Source: Buttiauxella agrestis (GTDB lineage Bacteria > Pseudomonadota > Gammaproteobacteria > Enterobacterales > Enterobacteriaceae). From it: a stretch of DNA of 64,000 nt. The stretch spans positions 708,763 to 772,762 of the forward strand of contig NZ_UIGI01000001.1 of NCBI RefSeq assembly GCF_900446255.1, written 5' to 3'. The notes under the pieces are model-generated. The model did no database searches. It was given only the letters and a program-made list of their open reading frames with translations, and was not told the origin of the DNA. Numbering within the stretch: the first letter of the stretch is position 1; each line of letters starts with the position of its first letter. Position numbers and translations under genes: made by a program. Below, piece after piece: positions 42,646 through 51,580 of the stretch.

Positions 42646-43824
42646 ATGATTTGGTTTCTGACCAAAGGACGCCGCCTCAATCCGGTTTATGCCGCATTTA
42701 TGATTGTGGCTTTCATGATGGGGATTGCGGGAGCACTCCAGGCGCCCACTCTTAGCCTGTTTTTAAGTCGCGAAGTCGAGGTGCGCCCATTCTGGGTCGG
42801 CCTGTTTTATACCGTCAATGCGATAGCCGGGATACTCGTCAGCCTGGCGCTGGCGAAGCGTTCAGATAACCAGGGCGATCGTCGCAAACTGATTATGGTT
42901 TGTTGCGTGATGGCCGTAGCAAACTGTGTGCTTTTTGCTTTTAACCGTCATTACCTGACGTTAATCACCGTTGGCGTCATGTTCGCGTCGATTGCCAACA
43001 CCGCGATGCCGCAAATATTTGCCCTTGCTCGTGAATATGCCGATAACTCAGCACGTGAAGTGGTGATGTTCAGCTCGATAATGCGTGCGCAGCTCTCGCT
43101 CGCCTGGGTTATTGGCCCGCCGCTGTCGTTTATGCTCGCGTTAAATTACGGCTTTACCACTATGTTTCTTATCGCTGCGGGAATTTTTGTTATCTCGCTG
43201 GCGCTAATTTTCTTCGCACTTCCTTCGGTCGCAAGGATTGAGCAACCGGCAGATGTGGCGCTTACCCAGGTCAGCGGCTGGAAAGACAAAAACGTCCGTC
43301 TGTTGTTTATCGCTTCGATGCTGATGTGGACCTGCAACACCATGTATATCATCGACATGCCGTTGTGGGTCAGCAGTGATTTAGGGCTGCCCGAATCGTT
43401 GGCTGGGCTTTTGATGGGCACCGCCGCAGGGCTGGAAATCCCGGCGATGATCCTGGCGGGTTATTACGTGAAGCGCTTCGGTAAACGTCGCATGATGGTG
43501 ATTGCTGTCTCGGCTGGCGTGCTGTTTTACGTCGGGCTGATTCTGTTCCATAGCCGTACTGCTTTGCTGCTGCTTCAGCTATTTAACGCGGTGTTTATCG
43601 GGATTGTCGCGGGTATCGGAATGCTGTGGTTCCAGGATTTAATGCCTGGCAGACCGGGTTCGGCGACCACGCTTTTCACCAACAGTATTTCGACGGGCGT
43701 GATTCTGGCAGGGGTTTTACAAGGCGCGCTGGCGGAAAGTTTTGGGCACTATTCGGTATATTGGTTAATTGCCGGGCTGTCGGTGTTCGCGTTGATTCTG
43801 ACCAGTCGGGTGAAGAACATTTAA
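42646..43824 (+). CDS. setA: sugar efflux MFS transporter SetA
   Basis: SetA exports glucosides and lactose and helps recovery from sugar-phosphate stress. It is a 392-residue MFS protein with about twelve membrane segments and the opening IWFLTKGRRLNPVYAAF. Length equals E. coli. It lies downstream of SgrS, 69 bp past its terminator, and is partly co-regulated with it in E. coli. In E. coli leuD follows; here hemW follows after 43 bp. Confidence 0.97.
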   Translation: MIWFLTKGRRLNPVYAAFMIVAFMMGIAGALQAPTLSLFLSREVEVRPFWVGLFYTVNAIAGILVSLALAKRSDNQGDRRKLIMVCCVMAVANCVLFAFNRHYLTLITVGVMFASIANTAMPQIFALAREYADNSAREVVMFSSIMRAQLSLAWVIGPPLSFMLALNYGFTTMFLIAAGIFVISLALIFFALPSVARIEQPADVALTQVSGWKDKNVRLLFIASMLMWTCNTMYIIDMPLWVSSDLGLPESLAGLLMGTAAGLEIPAMILAGYYVKRFGKRRMMVIAVSAGVLFYVGLILFHSRTALLLLQLFNAVFIGIVAGIGMLWFQDLMPGRPGSATTLFTNSISTGVILAGVLQGALAESFGHYSVYWLIAGLSVFALILTSRVKNI

Positions 43825-43834
43825 GCTGAAATAA

Positions 43835-43862
43835 TGGCGGATAATCGTAGAATCATCCGCCA
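43835..43862. terminator. palindrome between convergent setA and hemW
   Basis: TGGCGGAT and ATCCGCCA form a perfect 8-bp stem with a 12-nt loop. No T tract is present, so it is at best a weak terminator. It fills most of the 43-bp spacer at the rearrangement junction. Confidence 0.55.
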
Positions 43863-43867
43863 GATAA

Positions 43868-45004
43868 TCATTCGGCCAGAAAAATCTCTAACAGCGAATT
43901 CAAAAACAGCTTACCGTGCTCGGTAATCTGCCAAAAATCTTCTGTCTCAACCAAATAATCCTTCGCAATCGCTTCGTCTAGCTGTGCACGAATCACAGAT
44001 TCATCAAGCCCGGTATACAGACTGAATTCATTGCGCGGTGCGGCTTCCAATAAACGGAAACGGTTCATAAAGAACTCGAACGGCTTATCGGCTTGTTCGA
44101 CATCGTGCTGGTTGTCGAGGTATTTGCCTTCCATATAACCGCGAGGGTGGCGAGTTTTCGCGGTACGCATAATGCGTCCGTCTTCAAACGTCACTTTGCC
44201 ATGTGCGCCACAGCCAATGCCAAGGTAATCGCCAAAGCGCCAGTAGTTCAGGTTGTGCTGGCATTGATAACCCGGTTTCGCGTAGGCCGAGGTTTCATAT
44301 TGCTGGTAGCCCGCAGCGGTCAGAAGTTTGTCGCCCTGCTCGAAGATATCCCACAGCGCGTCGTCGTCCGGCAGTTTTGGCGGGCGGGAGCTGAACAAGG
44401 TATTCGGCTCAATCGTCAGCTGATACCACGAGAGATGCGGCGGGTTCAGTTCAATCGCCTGGCGTAAATCGTCCAGAGCTTCTTCCAACGATTGATCCGG
44501 CAGGCCGTGCATCAAGTCCAGATTAAAGCTGCGCAGTCCTAATCCACTCGCCAGGTTAGCTGCACGCTTCGCTTCGCCTGAATCATGGATACGGCCCAGA
44601 CGCTTGAGCTTCGGTTCGCTAAAACTCTGCACGCCGATAGAAATACGGTTCACACCCGCACGTTGATAGCTCACGAAGCGGTCTGCTTCTACCGTTCCGG
44701 GATTTGCTTCCATGGTAATTTCCGCATCGGCCGCCAGCGGCAAGCGCGCACGCACCCCGTCCAGCAACGTCTGCATCGCCTCGCCTGACAGCAGGCTCGG
44801 CGTACCGCCACCAATAAAGATGGTCTTTATTTCACGTCCTTGTGCCAGCGGCACGTCGTTATCCAGGTCACGCAACAGGTGAGCGACGTACTCGTCATGC
44901 GGCACGTCACCTTTGAGTGCGTGGGAATTGAAGTCACAGTAGGGGCACTTCTGCACGCACCACGGGATGTGAATATAAAGACTCAGAGGTGGCAAATTAG
45001 CCAT
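43868..45004 (-). CDS. hemW: heme chaperone HemW (radical SAM)
   Basis: HemW is a radical-SAM protein that binds heme and hands it to target proteins; it resembles HemN but lacks coproporphyrinogen dehydrogenase activity. The iron-sulphur motif is CVQKCPYC at residues 16-23 (Cys16, Cys20, Cys23), and [11 protein letters not shown] follows near 63-73. 378 residues match E. coli. The start overlaps rdgB by 8 bp. Confidence 0.97.
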   Translation of the reverse strand: MANLPPLSLYIHIPWCVQKCPYCDFNSHALKGDVPHDEYVAHLLRDLDNDVPLAQGREIKTIFIGGGTPSLLSGEAMQTLLDGVRARLPLAADAEITMEANPGTVEADRFVSYQRAGVNRISIGVQSFSEPKLKRLGRIHDSGEAKRAANLASGLGLRSFNLDLMHGLPDQSLEEALDDLRQAIELNPPHLSWYQLTIEPNTLFSSRPPKLPDDDALWDIFEQGDKLLTAAGYQQYETSAYAKPGYQCQHNLNYWRFGDYLGIGCGAHGKVTFEDGRIMRTAKTRHPRGYMEGKYLDNQHDVEQADKPFEFFMNRFRLLEAAPRNEFSLYTGLDESVIRAQLDEAIAKDYLVETEDFWQITEHGKLFLNSLLEIFLAE

Positions 45005-45590
45005 TTTTCATTGCTTCCAGTAACAGTTTTAGCGCTTGCCCACGGTGGGAAATGGCGCGTTTTTCGTCGCGAGTCAGTTCAGCGGCAGTTTTGCCTTCAC
45101 TCGGGACAAAGAAAATAGGGTCGTAGCCAAAGCCACCCTGGCCTGCGGCTTCGCGGGTAATCTGGCCTTCCCAGCTGCCGTGGCACACGAGTGGCGTTGG
45201 ATCTTCCGCGTGGCGCATATACACCAGCACGCAATGGAATCGCGCTTTACGTTGCTCATCTGGCACATCCTTCAGTGCCGCCAGTAGCTTTTCCAGGTTT
45301 TGCTGATCGGATGCTTCGAGGCCTGCGTAACGTGCTGAATAAATACCAGGCGCGCCGCCCAGCACGTCAACCGCCAGACCGGAATCATCAGCAATCGCGG
45401 GCAGGCCCGTAATCTGTGCCGCGTGGCGAGCTTTCAGAATGGCGTTCTCGATAAATGTCAGCCCGGTTTCTTCGGCTGATTCCACGCCTAATTCCGTTTG
45501 AGCCACCACATCCAGACCAAAATTACCGAGTAAATCGGCGAGTTCACGCACTTTACCGGCGTTACCGGTCGCGAGGACAACTTTTTGCAT
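44997..45590 (-). CDS. rdgB: dITP/XTP pyrophosphatase RdgB
   Basis: RdgB removes dITP, XTP and similar damaged nucleotides from the pool. It has TGNAGKVRE (residues ~8-16) for substrate, [15 protein letters not shown] with the metal Asp near 68-82, and GGFGYDPIF near 147-155. The frame opens at 45707, but the ATG at 45590 gives the 197 residues of E. coli. It lies 28 bp after yggU and overlaps hemW by 8 bp. Confidence 0.97.
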   Translation of the reverse strand: MQKVVLATGNAGKVRELADLLGNFGLDVVAQTELGVESAEETGLTFIENAILKARHAAQITGLPAIADDSGLAVDVLGGAPGIYSARYAGLEASDQQNLEKLLAALKDVPDEQRKARFHCVLVYMRHAEDPTPLVCHGSWEGQITREAAGQGGFGYDPIFFVPSEGKTAAELTRDEKRAISHRGQALKLLLEAMKNG

Positions 45591-45618
45591 AGTGAGAAAA
45601 TCCTGTGAAATTAGGTAA

Positions 45619-45909
45619 TTAATCAAGCAATGCCGCGACTTCCGTCGGGATGTGTTGCGGGTTAATAATTTTAATTTGCTTATGGCGGCCCAGCTCGCCT
45701 TTCTCAAGCAGCACCTGACTCTTGGCGACTTTGAACTGTTTAGCCAGATACTTTACCAGATGGGCGTTGGCTTTGCCGTCTATTGGTGGGGCGGTGATGG
45801 CGACTTTTAGCTCGTCGCCATGCAGCCCGATAATGCTATCGCGGCTGGCTTTAGGCTGAATATATAGCCGTAAAACCAGCCCATCTTCAGTTTGACTCAC
45901 TGCACTCAC
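45619..45909 (-). CDS. yggU: YggU, DUF167 protein
   Basis: This is a 96-residue DUF167 protein of unknown function with [20 protein letters not shown] (near 11-30) and [12 protein letters not shown] near the end. A TTG at 45921 is possible, but the GTG at 45909 gives the E. coli start (MSAV) and a GTGA overlap with the yggT stop, typical of coupled genes. Confidence 0.93.
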   Translation of the reverse strand: MSAVSQTEDGLVLRLYIQPKASRDSIIGLHGDELKVAITAPPIDGKANAHLVKYLAKQFKVAKSQVLLEKGELGRHKQIKIINPQHIPTEVAALLD

Positions 45910-46460
45910 AGCAAATACCAAAGCCCCGGGAACAAATCCATGCCGAGGTAGTTCAGCGCATAGAGAATCAAAATGACGACCATCGCTGAGAAGTCGATAC
46001 CGCCCATCGCGGGGAGCACGCGGCGAATCGGCGCCATCATTGGCTCGGTCAGTTGCATCAACACGTATTCAATCGGGCTACGGCCCTGGCTAATCCAGCT
46101 CATCAGCGAGCGAATAATAATGACCCAGAACACCAGCGTACCGGCGGATTTCAGCAATGATAGCAGGCCAACCAACAGGTTCATTGGATCAAGCGACAGC
46201 GCGCCCACCTGAATCAGCAGCAGAATCGGATACTTCATGGTGGTGAGAATAAACGCCACCAGCAATGACGAGGTATCAATCGGCCCCATCGACGGAATGA
46301 CACGGCGCAGCGGTCCCACAATCGGCTGGGTAATCTTGACGATAAATTGTGCAAAAGGGTTGTAGAAATCACAACGTGACCACTGCATCCAGATGCGAAT
46401 TAGCAGCACCATTACATACAGTTCAATCAGCGTTTTGACCAGGAAAGTCAACGTCAGCAT
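45906..46460 (-). CDS. yggT: YggT integral membrane protein
   Basis: YggT is an inner-membrane protein with two copies of the YGGT domain. Each contains the repeated segment [21 protein letters not shown] or [20 protein letters not shown], here shown only in part as [12 protein letters not shown] and [13 protein letters not shown]. coli data link it to osmotic and potassium tolerance. The ATG at 46460 has GAGGAA seven bases upstream and gives 184 residues; a TTG at 46472 would include that ribosome site and is unlikely. Confidence 0.94.
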   Translation of the reverse strand: MLTLTFLVKTLIELYVMVLLIRIWMQWSRCDFYNPFAQFIVKITQPIVGPLRRVIPSMGPIDTSSLLVAFILTTMKYPILLLIQVGALSLDPMNLLVGLLSLLKSAGTLVFWVIIIRSLMSWISQGRSPIEYVLMQLTEPMMAPIRRVLPAMGGIDFSAMVVILILYALNYLGMDLFPGLWYLL

Positions 46461-46486
46461 GGCGTTCCTCAATTATTATTTTGTGA

Positions 46487-47191
46487 TTAACGAGCGGAAT
46501 AATCCCGCGCGCCGAAAATAGCGGTTCCAATGCGCACCATGGTGCTGCCTGCGGCAATCGCGGCGTCCATGTCATCGGTCATGCCCAGGGACAATGTATC
46601 AACCGTTGCAAAACGGCTTTTGAGCGATGCGAAAGCGTCAGCCATTTTCTGGCAAACCGCTAACTGATGCTCGTAATCAGGTTCAGGGGCAGGAATTGCC
46701 ATTAAACCTCGTAACACCAAACCCGGCAGCGCAGCAACTTCTGCTGCCAGCGCATCAAGCTCACTGAGCGCAATACCAGACTTGCTTTGTTCATCACTGA
46801 TATTGATTTGAATCAGTACGTTAAGCGGCGGCAATTCGGCAGGACGCTGCTCGCTTAAACGGGTTGCAATGCGTAAACGGTCGACGGTGTGGCACCAGTC
46901 AAAATGTTCTGCAACCAGACGGCTTTTGTTCGACTGCAATGGGCCAATAAAGTGCCATTCCAGTGTGGCTTCACTGTTATCGGCAAAGTAACGAATTTTA
47001 TCCACGCCTTCCTGCACGTAGTTTTCACCAAAAATTCGCTGCCCTGCAGCAACCGCATCTGCGATGGCGCTCGCAGGCTTAGTCTTGCTGACTGCAAGCA
47101 AAGTCACTTCTTCTGAAGCACGGCCGCAGCGTTCAGTTGCCGCGAAGATTTTGTTCTGAACCTGTGCCAGATTGTGCGCTATCTCGTTCAT
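46487..47191 (-). CDS. yggS: PLP homeostasis protein YggS
   Basis: YggS is a PLP-binding protein of the PROSC/PLPBP family that buffers free pyridoxal phosphate. The 234 residues fold as a single TIM barrel like alanine racemase. The PLP lysine is Lys36 in LAVSKTKP, with FGENYVQEG, HFIGPLQSNK and LSLGMTDDM as family marks. The ATG at 47191 is chosen over 47245 by length and alignment. It is 15 bp from the divergent yggR start. Confidence 0.97.
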   Translation of the reverse strand: MNEIAHNLAQVQNKIFAATERCGRASEEVTLLAVSKTKPASAIADAVAAGQRIFGENYVQEGVDKIRYFADNSEATLEWHFIGPLQSNKSRLVAEHFDWCHTVDRLRIATRLSEQRPAELPPLNVLIQINISDEQSKSGIALSELDALAAEVAALPGLVLRGLMAIPAPEPDYEHQLAVCQKMADAFASLKSRFATVDTLSLGMTDDMDAAIAAGSTMVRIGTAIFGARDYSAR

Positions 47192-47206
47192 AGGTTGGAA
47201 AGTGAT

Positions 47207-48205
47207 ATGGATATCGAAGAAATTGTGGCCCTTAGTGTAAAGCATAATGTCTCTGATCTACACCTGTGTGCGCAGCTTCCTGCTCGCCGGCGCAGGCAGG
47301 GGCAGCTCGAACCGTTGCCAGAAATTGCACCCGATCCGCAAACGTTGTTGGATATTTGGCTCACACCCGCGCAAAGAGAACAGCTTGAAGACGCCGGGCA
47401 ACTGGACTTTTCCGTGTCGTTAAAAGACGGCACACGGCTGCGTGCTAATGCTTTTCGCCAGCTTCAGGGTTATTCACTTGCCTTAAGATTGCTGGTTTCG
47501 CAAACCCCAAAACTGGAAGCGCTAAATGTTCCGCCATTAATTCCTGAATTGCTCGATTCTGCCGATGGCCTGATTCTGGTGACGGGAGCAACGGGGAGCG
47601 GGAAATCGACCACGCTTGCGGCCATGGTAGATTTTCTCAACCATCAGAAAGACGGACATATTCTCACCCTTGAAGATCCCATTGAATTTATCCATCACTC
47701 ACAACGTTGTTTGATTCAACAGCGCGAACCAGGGTTGCATTGTCATTCGTTTGCAGCGGGTTTGCGCGCGGCATTGCGTGAAGATCCTGATGTCATTTTA
47801 CTGGGAGAATTGCGTGACAGCGAAACCATACGTCTTGCGCTGACAGCTGCCGAAACAGGGCATTTAGTTTTGGCAACACTCCACACCCGAGGTGCTGCCC
47901 AGGCCATAGAACGGCTGGTGGATGTCTTTCCTGCTGAAGAAAAAAGCATGGTACGCAGCCAGTTGGCGGGCAGTTTAAAAGCGGTGCTGGCACAAAAATT
48001 ATTGCCCGATAGCCGTGGGGGAAGGGTTGCAGTGTATGAGCTGTTGGTGAATACACCTGCCGTGGCGAGTCTTATCCGCGAAGGGAAAACGCATCAATTA
48101 CCCGGCCAGATACAAACTGGGCAGCAGCATGGGATGCGCAGTTTCGCGCACAGCGAGGCAATGCTACGTGTAGACGGTCGTATTGCTGACGGGGAAGAAA
48201 AGTGA
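47207..48205 (+). CDS. yggR: PilT-like ATPase YggR
   Basis: YggR resembles PilT retraction ATPases. It has Walker A GATGSGKST (near residues 125-133), the Asp box ILTLEDPIEF, the His box HLVLATLHTRGA and Walker B VILLGELRD. 332 residues compare with 326 in E. coli. No pilus genes are near, so its partner is unknown. The start at 47207 aligns with E. coli MNMEEIVALSVKH. Confidence 0.94.
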   Translation: MDIEEIVALSVKHNVSDLHLCAQLPARRRRQGQLEPLPEIAPDPQTLLDIWLTPAQREQLEDAGQLDFSVSLKDGTRLRANAFRQLQGYSLALRLLVSQTPKLEALNVPPLIPELLDSADGLILVTGATGSGKSTTLAAMVDFLNHQKDGHILTLEDPIEFIHHSQRCLIQQREPGLHCHSFAAGLRAALREDPDVILLGELRDSETIRLALTAAETGHLVLATLHTRGAAQAIERLVDVFPAEEKSMVRSQLAGSLKAVLAQKLLPDSRGGRVAVYELLVNTPAVASLIREGKTHQLPGQIQTGQQHGMRSFAHSEAMLRVDGRIADGEEK

Positions 48206-48270
48206 TGGTTAAAATTATTGCTTCCGTGTGTATTGGTGTGTATCGTTTCCTTGTCAGGAGAAAGCGATGA
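48205..48270 (+). CDS. possible 21-residue hydrophobic small ORF
   Basis: An ATG overlapping the yggR stop (TGATG) opens a 21-codon frame: a hydrophobic stretch KIIASVCIGVYRFLV followed by the basic tail RRKR. GGGGAAG lies 8-14 bases upstream. The pattern of a membrane helix with a cationic end is like many small membrane peptides, but a frame this short can be chance. Confidence 0.2.
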   Translation: MVKIIASVCIGVYRFLVRRKR

Positions 48271-48278
48271 ATTAACGC

Positions 48279-48293
48279 GGGAATTTGATTCCC
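48279..48293. promoter_or_regulatory. palindrome upstream of hicB-like gene, candidate autoregulatory operator
   Basis: GGGAATTTGATTCCC is a perfect 6+6 palindrome with a 3-bp centre, ending 18 bp before the hicB-like start. HicB proteins bind palindromes in their own promoters through the C-terminal DNA-binding domain, so this is a natural operator candidate. Confidence 0.5.
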
Positions 48294-48311
48294 AATTCAT
48301 GGAGATTACCT

Positions 48312-48785
48312 ATGTTTTTTTCAGTTGGCGTGGAGATGCCTGCAAACGAGAACGATGCGTTCGGTCTGGTTGTACCGGCGTTATGCAATGATGATTTCGG
48401 CTGTGTGTCAGCGGCAGATAACCAGGATGAAATCGCGGGTATGGTCAAAGAAGCCATATTGTTAATTGCGGATGAAATGGTCAAGCGTGGAGTCGATATC
48501 ACCCAGCTTAAAGATGCCGGGCCATTTGTTTATGCCGCAAATCCAGAATATGTGTACTGTAATCAGTGGTTGCTGGTGGATGTGGATTTGTCTGCTCTGG
48601 AAGGAAAACAACAGAGGATCAACATTACGCTGCCGGATACGTTACTTATGCGTATTGATAACCGCGTAAAACAGCCATCATCAGGCTACCGGGATCGCAG
48701 CCATTTTCTGGCGGTTGCGGCGCGGCATGAGCTGATCGCTGAAGCATCAGATATGCCAGTCAGCAAAACAAATCAAGGATTGTAG
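48312..48785 (+). CDS. HicB-family antitoxin-like protein without a HicA partner
   Basis: The 157-residue protein has the two-part HicB layout. An N-terminal partial-RNase-H-like domain begins [20 protein letters not shown] and continues [19 protein letters not shown]-terminal ribbon-helix-helix segment follows ([31 protein letters not shown]). HicB normally binds and neutralises the HicA mRNA interferase encoded next to it. No HicA-size gene with its GSHH motif is present on either side: yggR is upstream and ruvX downstream. The start has GGAGA six bases ahead. Its end overlaps ruvX by 13 bp. E. coli K-12 lacks this gene here. Confidence 0.82.
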   Translation: MFFSVGVEMPANENDAFGLVVPALCNDDFGCVSAADNQDEIAGMVKEAILLIADEMVKRGVDITQLKDAGPFVYAANPEYVYCNQWLLVDVDLSALEGKQQRINITLPDTLLMRIDNRVKQPSSGYRDRSHFLAVAARHELIAEASDMPVSKTNQGL

Positions 48786-49192
48786 TCAAACCAGCTTTCA
48801 AGAATGATTACCGCTGAGGCTGAGTCAATGCTGCCTTTGTTCAGCGCGCGGAAACCACCGTGTTCGAACAACCCGGCGCGTGCTTCAACGGTGCTCAGGC
48901 GTTCATCTTGCAAAGCGACCTTGACGCCAAAACGGCCATGCAGACGGTTTGCAAACTTCCGGGCGCGGGCGGTGAGCGGTTGTTCGGTGCCATCCATATT
49001 CAGCGGCAGGCCAACAATGACTTCATCCGGCTGCCACTCTTTAAGGATTTTTTCGATTACGTTCCAGTCCGGCGTGCCGTCCTGGGCTTTGATGGCTGTG
49101 AGTGGGCGTGCGGTGCGGGTAATACGCTGGCCCACCGCAACACCGATGCTTTTAGTCCCGAAATCAAAGGCTAATAAAGTTCCGCTACTCAT
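48773..49192 (-). CDS. ruvX: RuvX/YqgF, Holliday-junction-resolvase-fold rRNA processing nuclease
   Basis: RuvX has an RNase H-like fold and takes part in 16S rRNA 5'-end maturation. [17 protein letters not shown] is at residues ~6-22, where the Asp is catalytic; PLNMDGTEQ and [11 protein letters not shown] carry the other acidic sites. 139 residues compare with 138 in E. coli. Its start overlaps the yqgE stop by 1 bp (TAATG), so the two are coupled. Confidence 0.96.
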   Translation of the reverse strand: MSSGTLLAFDFGTKSIGVAVGQRITRTARPLTAIKAQDGTPDWNVIEKILKEWQPDEVIVGLPLNMDGTEQPLTARARKFANRLHGRFGVKVALQDERLSTVEARAGLFEHGGFRALNKGSIDSASAVIILESWFDYNP

Positions 49193-49755
49193 TAAGCATG
49201 TCCTGCTTCACTTGGCATATTGTGAATATCAATGCCGATTAATTTAGCCGCTTCGCGCCAACGCTCCGAAATTGGCGTATGGAACAAAATGGATGCGTCT
49301 GCGGGGGCTGTCAGCCAGTCGTTATCCAGGATTTCTTGTTCGAGTTGCCCTTTTTCCCATGATGAGTAACCGAGCGCGACAATGACATCTGCGGGTTGCT
49401 GCGCTGTACCGATGGTTTCGAGTACATCGCGAGAAGTGGTGATCACGGTTTCATCAGAGATACGGATACTGGAAGCAAAACAGTCTGGCGGCGAATGTAA
49501 AATGAAACCACGGTCTTCCGCCAAAGGGCCGCCAATAAAAACGGGCTTATCAAGGCGAATGGCTGGGTCTCGCGGTTCTGGTGCGATTTTCAGCTTTTCC
49601 AGAACGCCATCAACCTGGAGGTTTTCGAGGGGTTTATTAATGATTATTCCCATCGCGCCGTCTTCGTTGTATTCGCAAATATAAACGACAGCACGCTTAA
49701 ACAATGGGTCCTGGAGCGCCGGCATGGCAATTAGAAAGTGATGCTGTAAATTCAT
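49192..49755 (-). CDS. yqgE: YqgE, UPF0301 (DUF179) protein
   Basis: This 187-residue protein of the AlgH/YqgE family begins [19 protein letters not shown], with [19 protein letters not shown] near 26-44 and [16 protein letters not shown] near 127-142. Its function is unknown, but it is almost always paired with ruvX, here with a 1-bp overlap. Confidence 0.95.
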   Translation of the reverse strand: MNLQHHFLIAMPALQDPLFKRAVVYICEYNEDGAMGIIINKPLENLQVDGVLEKLKIAPEPRDPAIRLDKPVFIGGPLAEDRGFILHSPPDCFASSIRISDETVITTSRDVLETIGTAQQPADVIVALGYSSWEKGQLEQEILDNDWLTAPADASILFHTPISERWREAAKLIGIDIHNMPSEAGHA

Positions 49756-49807
49756 TGTCAGAGGTTCTGGTTCCGGTTGAAAAAGCGAGCAGTCAGTTTA
49801 TCACTAC

Positions 49808-49828
49808 TGAGCGGGCTAAGCCCGCTCA
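49808..49828. terminator. hairpin after gshB
   Basis: TGAGCGGGC-TAA-GCCCGCTCA is a perfect 9-bp stem in the gshB-yqgE spacer, 6 bp past the gshB stop. Without a T tract it may slow rather than end transcription into yqgE. Confidence 0.55.
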
Positions 49829-49833
49829 CAGGA

Positions 49834-50781
49834 CTATTTTGCCAGACGTGTCTCGATTGCATCGAACAACATGCCAGTAATAGAAACCGGGAATTCGGCT
49901 TCGATTTCACGAATGCACGTTGGGCTGGTGACGTTAATCTCAGTCAGGCGATCGCCAATGATATCAAGGCCAACGAAAATCAGCCCTTTAGCTTTTAGCG
50001 TTGGCCCCACGCGGCGGGCAATTTCCCAGTCGCTTTCGGTTAACGGACGCGGTTCGCCGCGACCTCCGGCGGCAAGATTACCGCGTGTTTCGCCACCTTG
50101 TGGGATACGCGCCAGGCAATACGGAACCGGTTCGCCATCCACCACCAGAACGCGCTTGTCACCATCGACAATCGCAGGCAGATAGTTCTGCGCCATGCAG
50201 TAGCGGTTGCCCAGTTCAGTCAGCGTTTCCGCGATAACGCCAATGTTAGGGTCGCCTTCTTTAACACGGAAAATTGAAGCGCCACCCATGCCATCTAACG
50301 GCTTGAGGATGATATCGCCGTGCTTTTGCCAGAACGCTTTAAGCTGTGCTTTGTTGCGCGTGACCAACGTTTCCGGAGTTAAATCTGCAAACCAGGCAGT
50401 GAACAGTTTTTCGTTACAATCGCGCAGGCTCTGCGGCTTATTAACGATCAACGTGCCTTGTTCTTCGGCGCGTTCAAGAATATAGGTCGCGTAAATAAAT
50501 TCGGTATCAAATGGAGGATCTTTACGCATCAACACGACGTCGAGATCGGCAAGCTGGATGTCTTGCTCGCTGCCAAATTCGTACCATTTGTCGTAGTTCT
50601 GCTCGACCGTGACCAGGCGGGTGCGTGCGTGTGCTTCACCGTTGATCAAATACAGATCGGCCATTTCCATGTAATGCAGTTCGTAACCACGGCGCTGGGC
50701 TTCCAGCAACATGGCAAAACTTGAGTCTTTCTTGATGTTAATGTTTGCGATGGGGTCCATCACGATGCCGAGCTTAATCAT
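49834..50781 (-). CDS. gshB: glutathione synthetase GshB
   Basis: GshB joins gamma-glutamylcysteine and glycine to glutathione with ATP. The ATP-grasp protein opens with KLGIVMDPIANINIKKDSS and has KPLDGMGGASIFRV near 160-173 and LIFVGLDIIGDRLTEINVTSP, split here as LIFVGLDIIG and LTEINVTSP near 267-285. 315 residues match E. coli to within one. It lies 14 bp after rsmE and is probably co-transcribed with it. Confidence 0.97.
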   Translation of the reverse strand: MIKLGIVMDPIANINIKKDSSFAMLLEAQRRGYELHYMEMADLYLINGEAHARTRLVTVEQNYDKWYEFGSEQDIQLADLDVVLMRKDPPFDTEFIYATYILERAEEQGTLIVNKPQSLRDCNEKLFTAWFADLTPETLVTRNKAQLKAFWQKHGDIILKPLDGMGGASIFRVKEGDPNIGVIAETLTELGNRYCMAQNYLPAIVDGDKRVLVVDGEPVPYCLARIPQGGETRGNLAAGGRGEPRPLTESDWEIARRVGPTLKAKGLIFVGLDIIGDRLTEINVTSPTCIREIEAEFPVSITGMLFDAIETRLAK

Positions 50782-50795
50782 TGTTTTTCTCCGTT

Positions 50796-51527
50796 TTAGC
50801 CCAGATCGCCAAAGCGCACTTGCAGCGCGGTAATGGCGGTGAGCGCGGTAGTCTCAGTACGCAGAACGCGAGGTCCCAACAGAATATCAGTAAACTGATG
50901 ACGTGCGGTCATGGCAATTTCATCAGCCGTTAAACCGCCTTCCGGGCCAATCAACAGGCGCACGCGCTCTACAGGTTGTGGCAACGTGTTGATGCTGGCG
51001 CTGGCTCGAGGATGCAGATTCAGCTTCAGGCTGTCATCTTCTTCTGTACACCACTTTTCCAAATCCATAGCCGGGCGAACTTCTGGCACGCTATTACGGC
51101 CACATTGTTCGCAGGCCGCAATGGCAATTTTCTGCCATTGTCCGAGCTTCTTATTCAGGCGCTCGGCATCCAGTTTTACGCCACAGCGTTCAGAAAACAA
51201 AGGTGTAATCACATTCACACCGAGTTCCACCGCTTTCTGAATGGTGAACTCCATCTTCTCGCCGCGCGACATCACCTGGCCAAGATGTAAGTGCAGAGGG
51301 GATTCACGGTTATCAAGGCTTGCGCTCAGGACTTTCACCCGCACACTTTTTTTATCTGCCTGCACGATTTCAGCTTCAAAAACCTGATTACTGCCATCGA
51401 ATAATTGCAACGCGTGACCAGCACTCATGCGCAGGACGCGGCCTACGTGGTTGGCAGCATCTTCGCAAAGTGCTACGTCCTGGCCGACGGAGAGGAGTTC
51501 AGGGTGATGAATGCGGGGTATACGCAT
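50796..51527 (-). CDS. rsmE: 16S rRNA m3U1498 methyltransferase RsmE
   Basis: RsmE methylates U1498 of 16S rRNA. The SPOUT-fold protein has a small N-terminal PUA-like domain and the SAM-binding knot [14 protein letters not shown] near residues 192-205, followed by [16 protein letters not shown]. The frame opens at 51602, but the ATG at 51527 starts MRIPRI as in E. coli and gives 243 residues. Confidence 0.96.
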   Translation of the reverse strand: MRIPRIHHPELLSVGQDVALCEDAANHVGRVLRMSAGHALQLFDGSNQVFEAEIVQADKKSVRVKVLSASLDNRESPLHLHLGQVMSRGEKMEFTIQKAVELGVNVITPLFSERCGVKLDAERLNKKLGQWQKIAIAACEQCGRNSVPEVRPAMDLEKWCTEEDDSLKLNLHPRASASINTLPQPVERVRLLIGPEGGLTADEIAMTARHQFTDILLGPRVLRTETTALTAITALQVRFGDLG

Positions 51528-51580
51528 GGTTTTTAATATCCAAAAGCGGGAACAGTGATAACAATTCCCGCTAGTGTAGG

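Noticed and set aside
48206-48311. HicA toxin gene expected before hicB
   Set aside because: All frames are too short for a ~60-residue HicA, and no GSHH-like motif appears. I therefore call HicB orphan.
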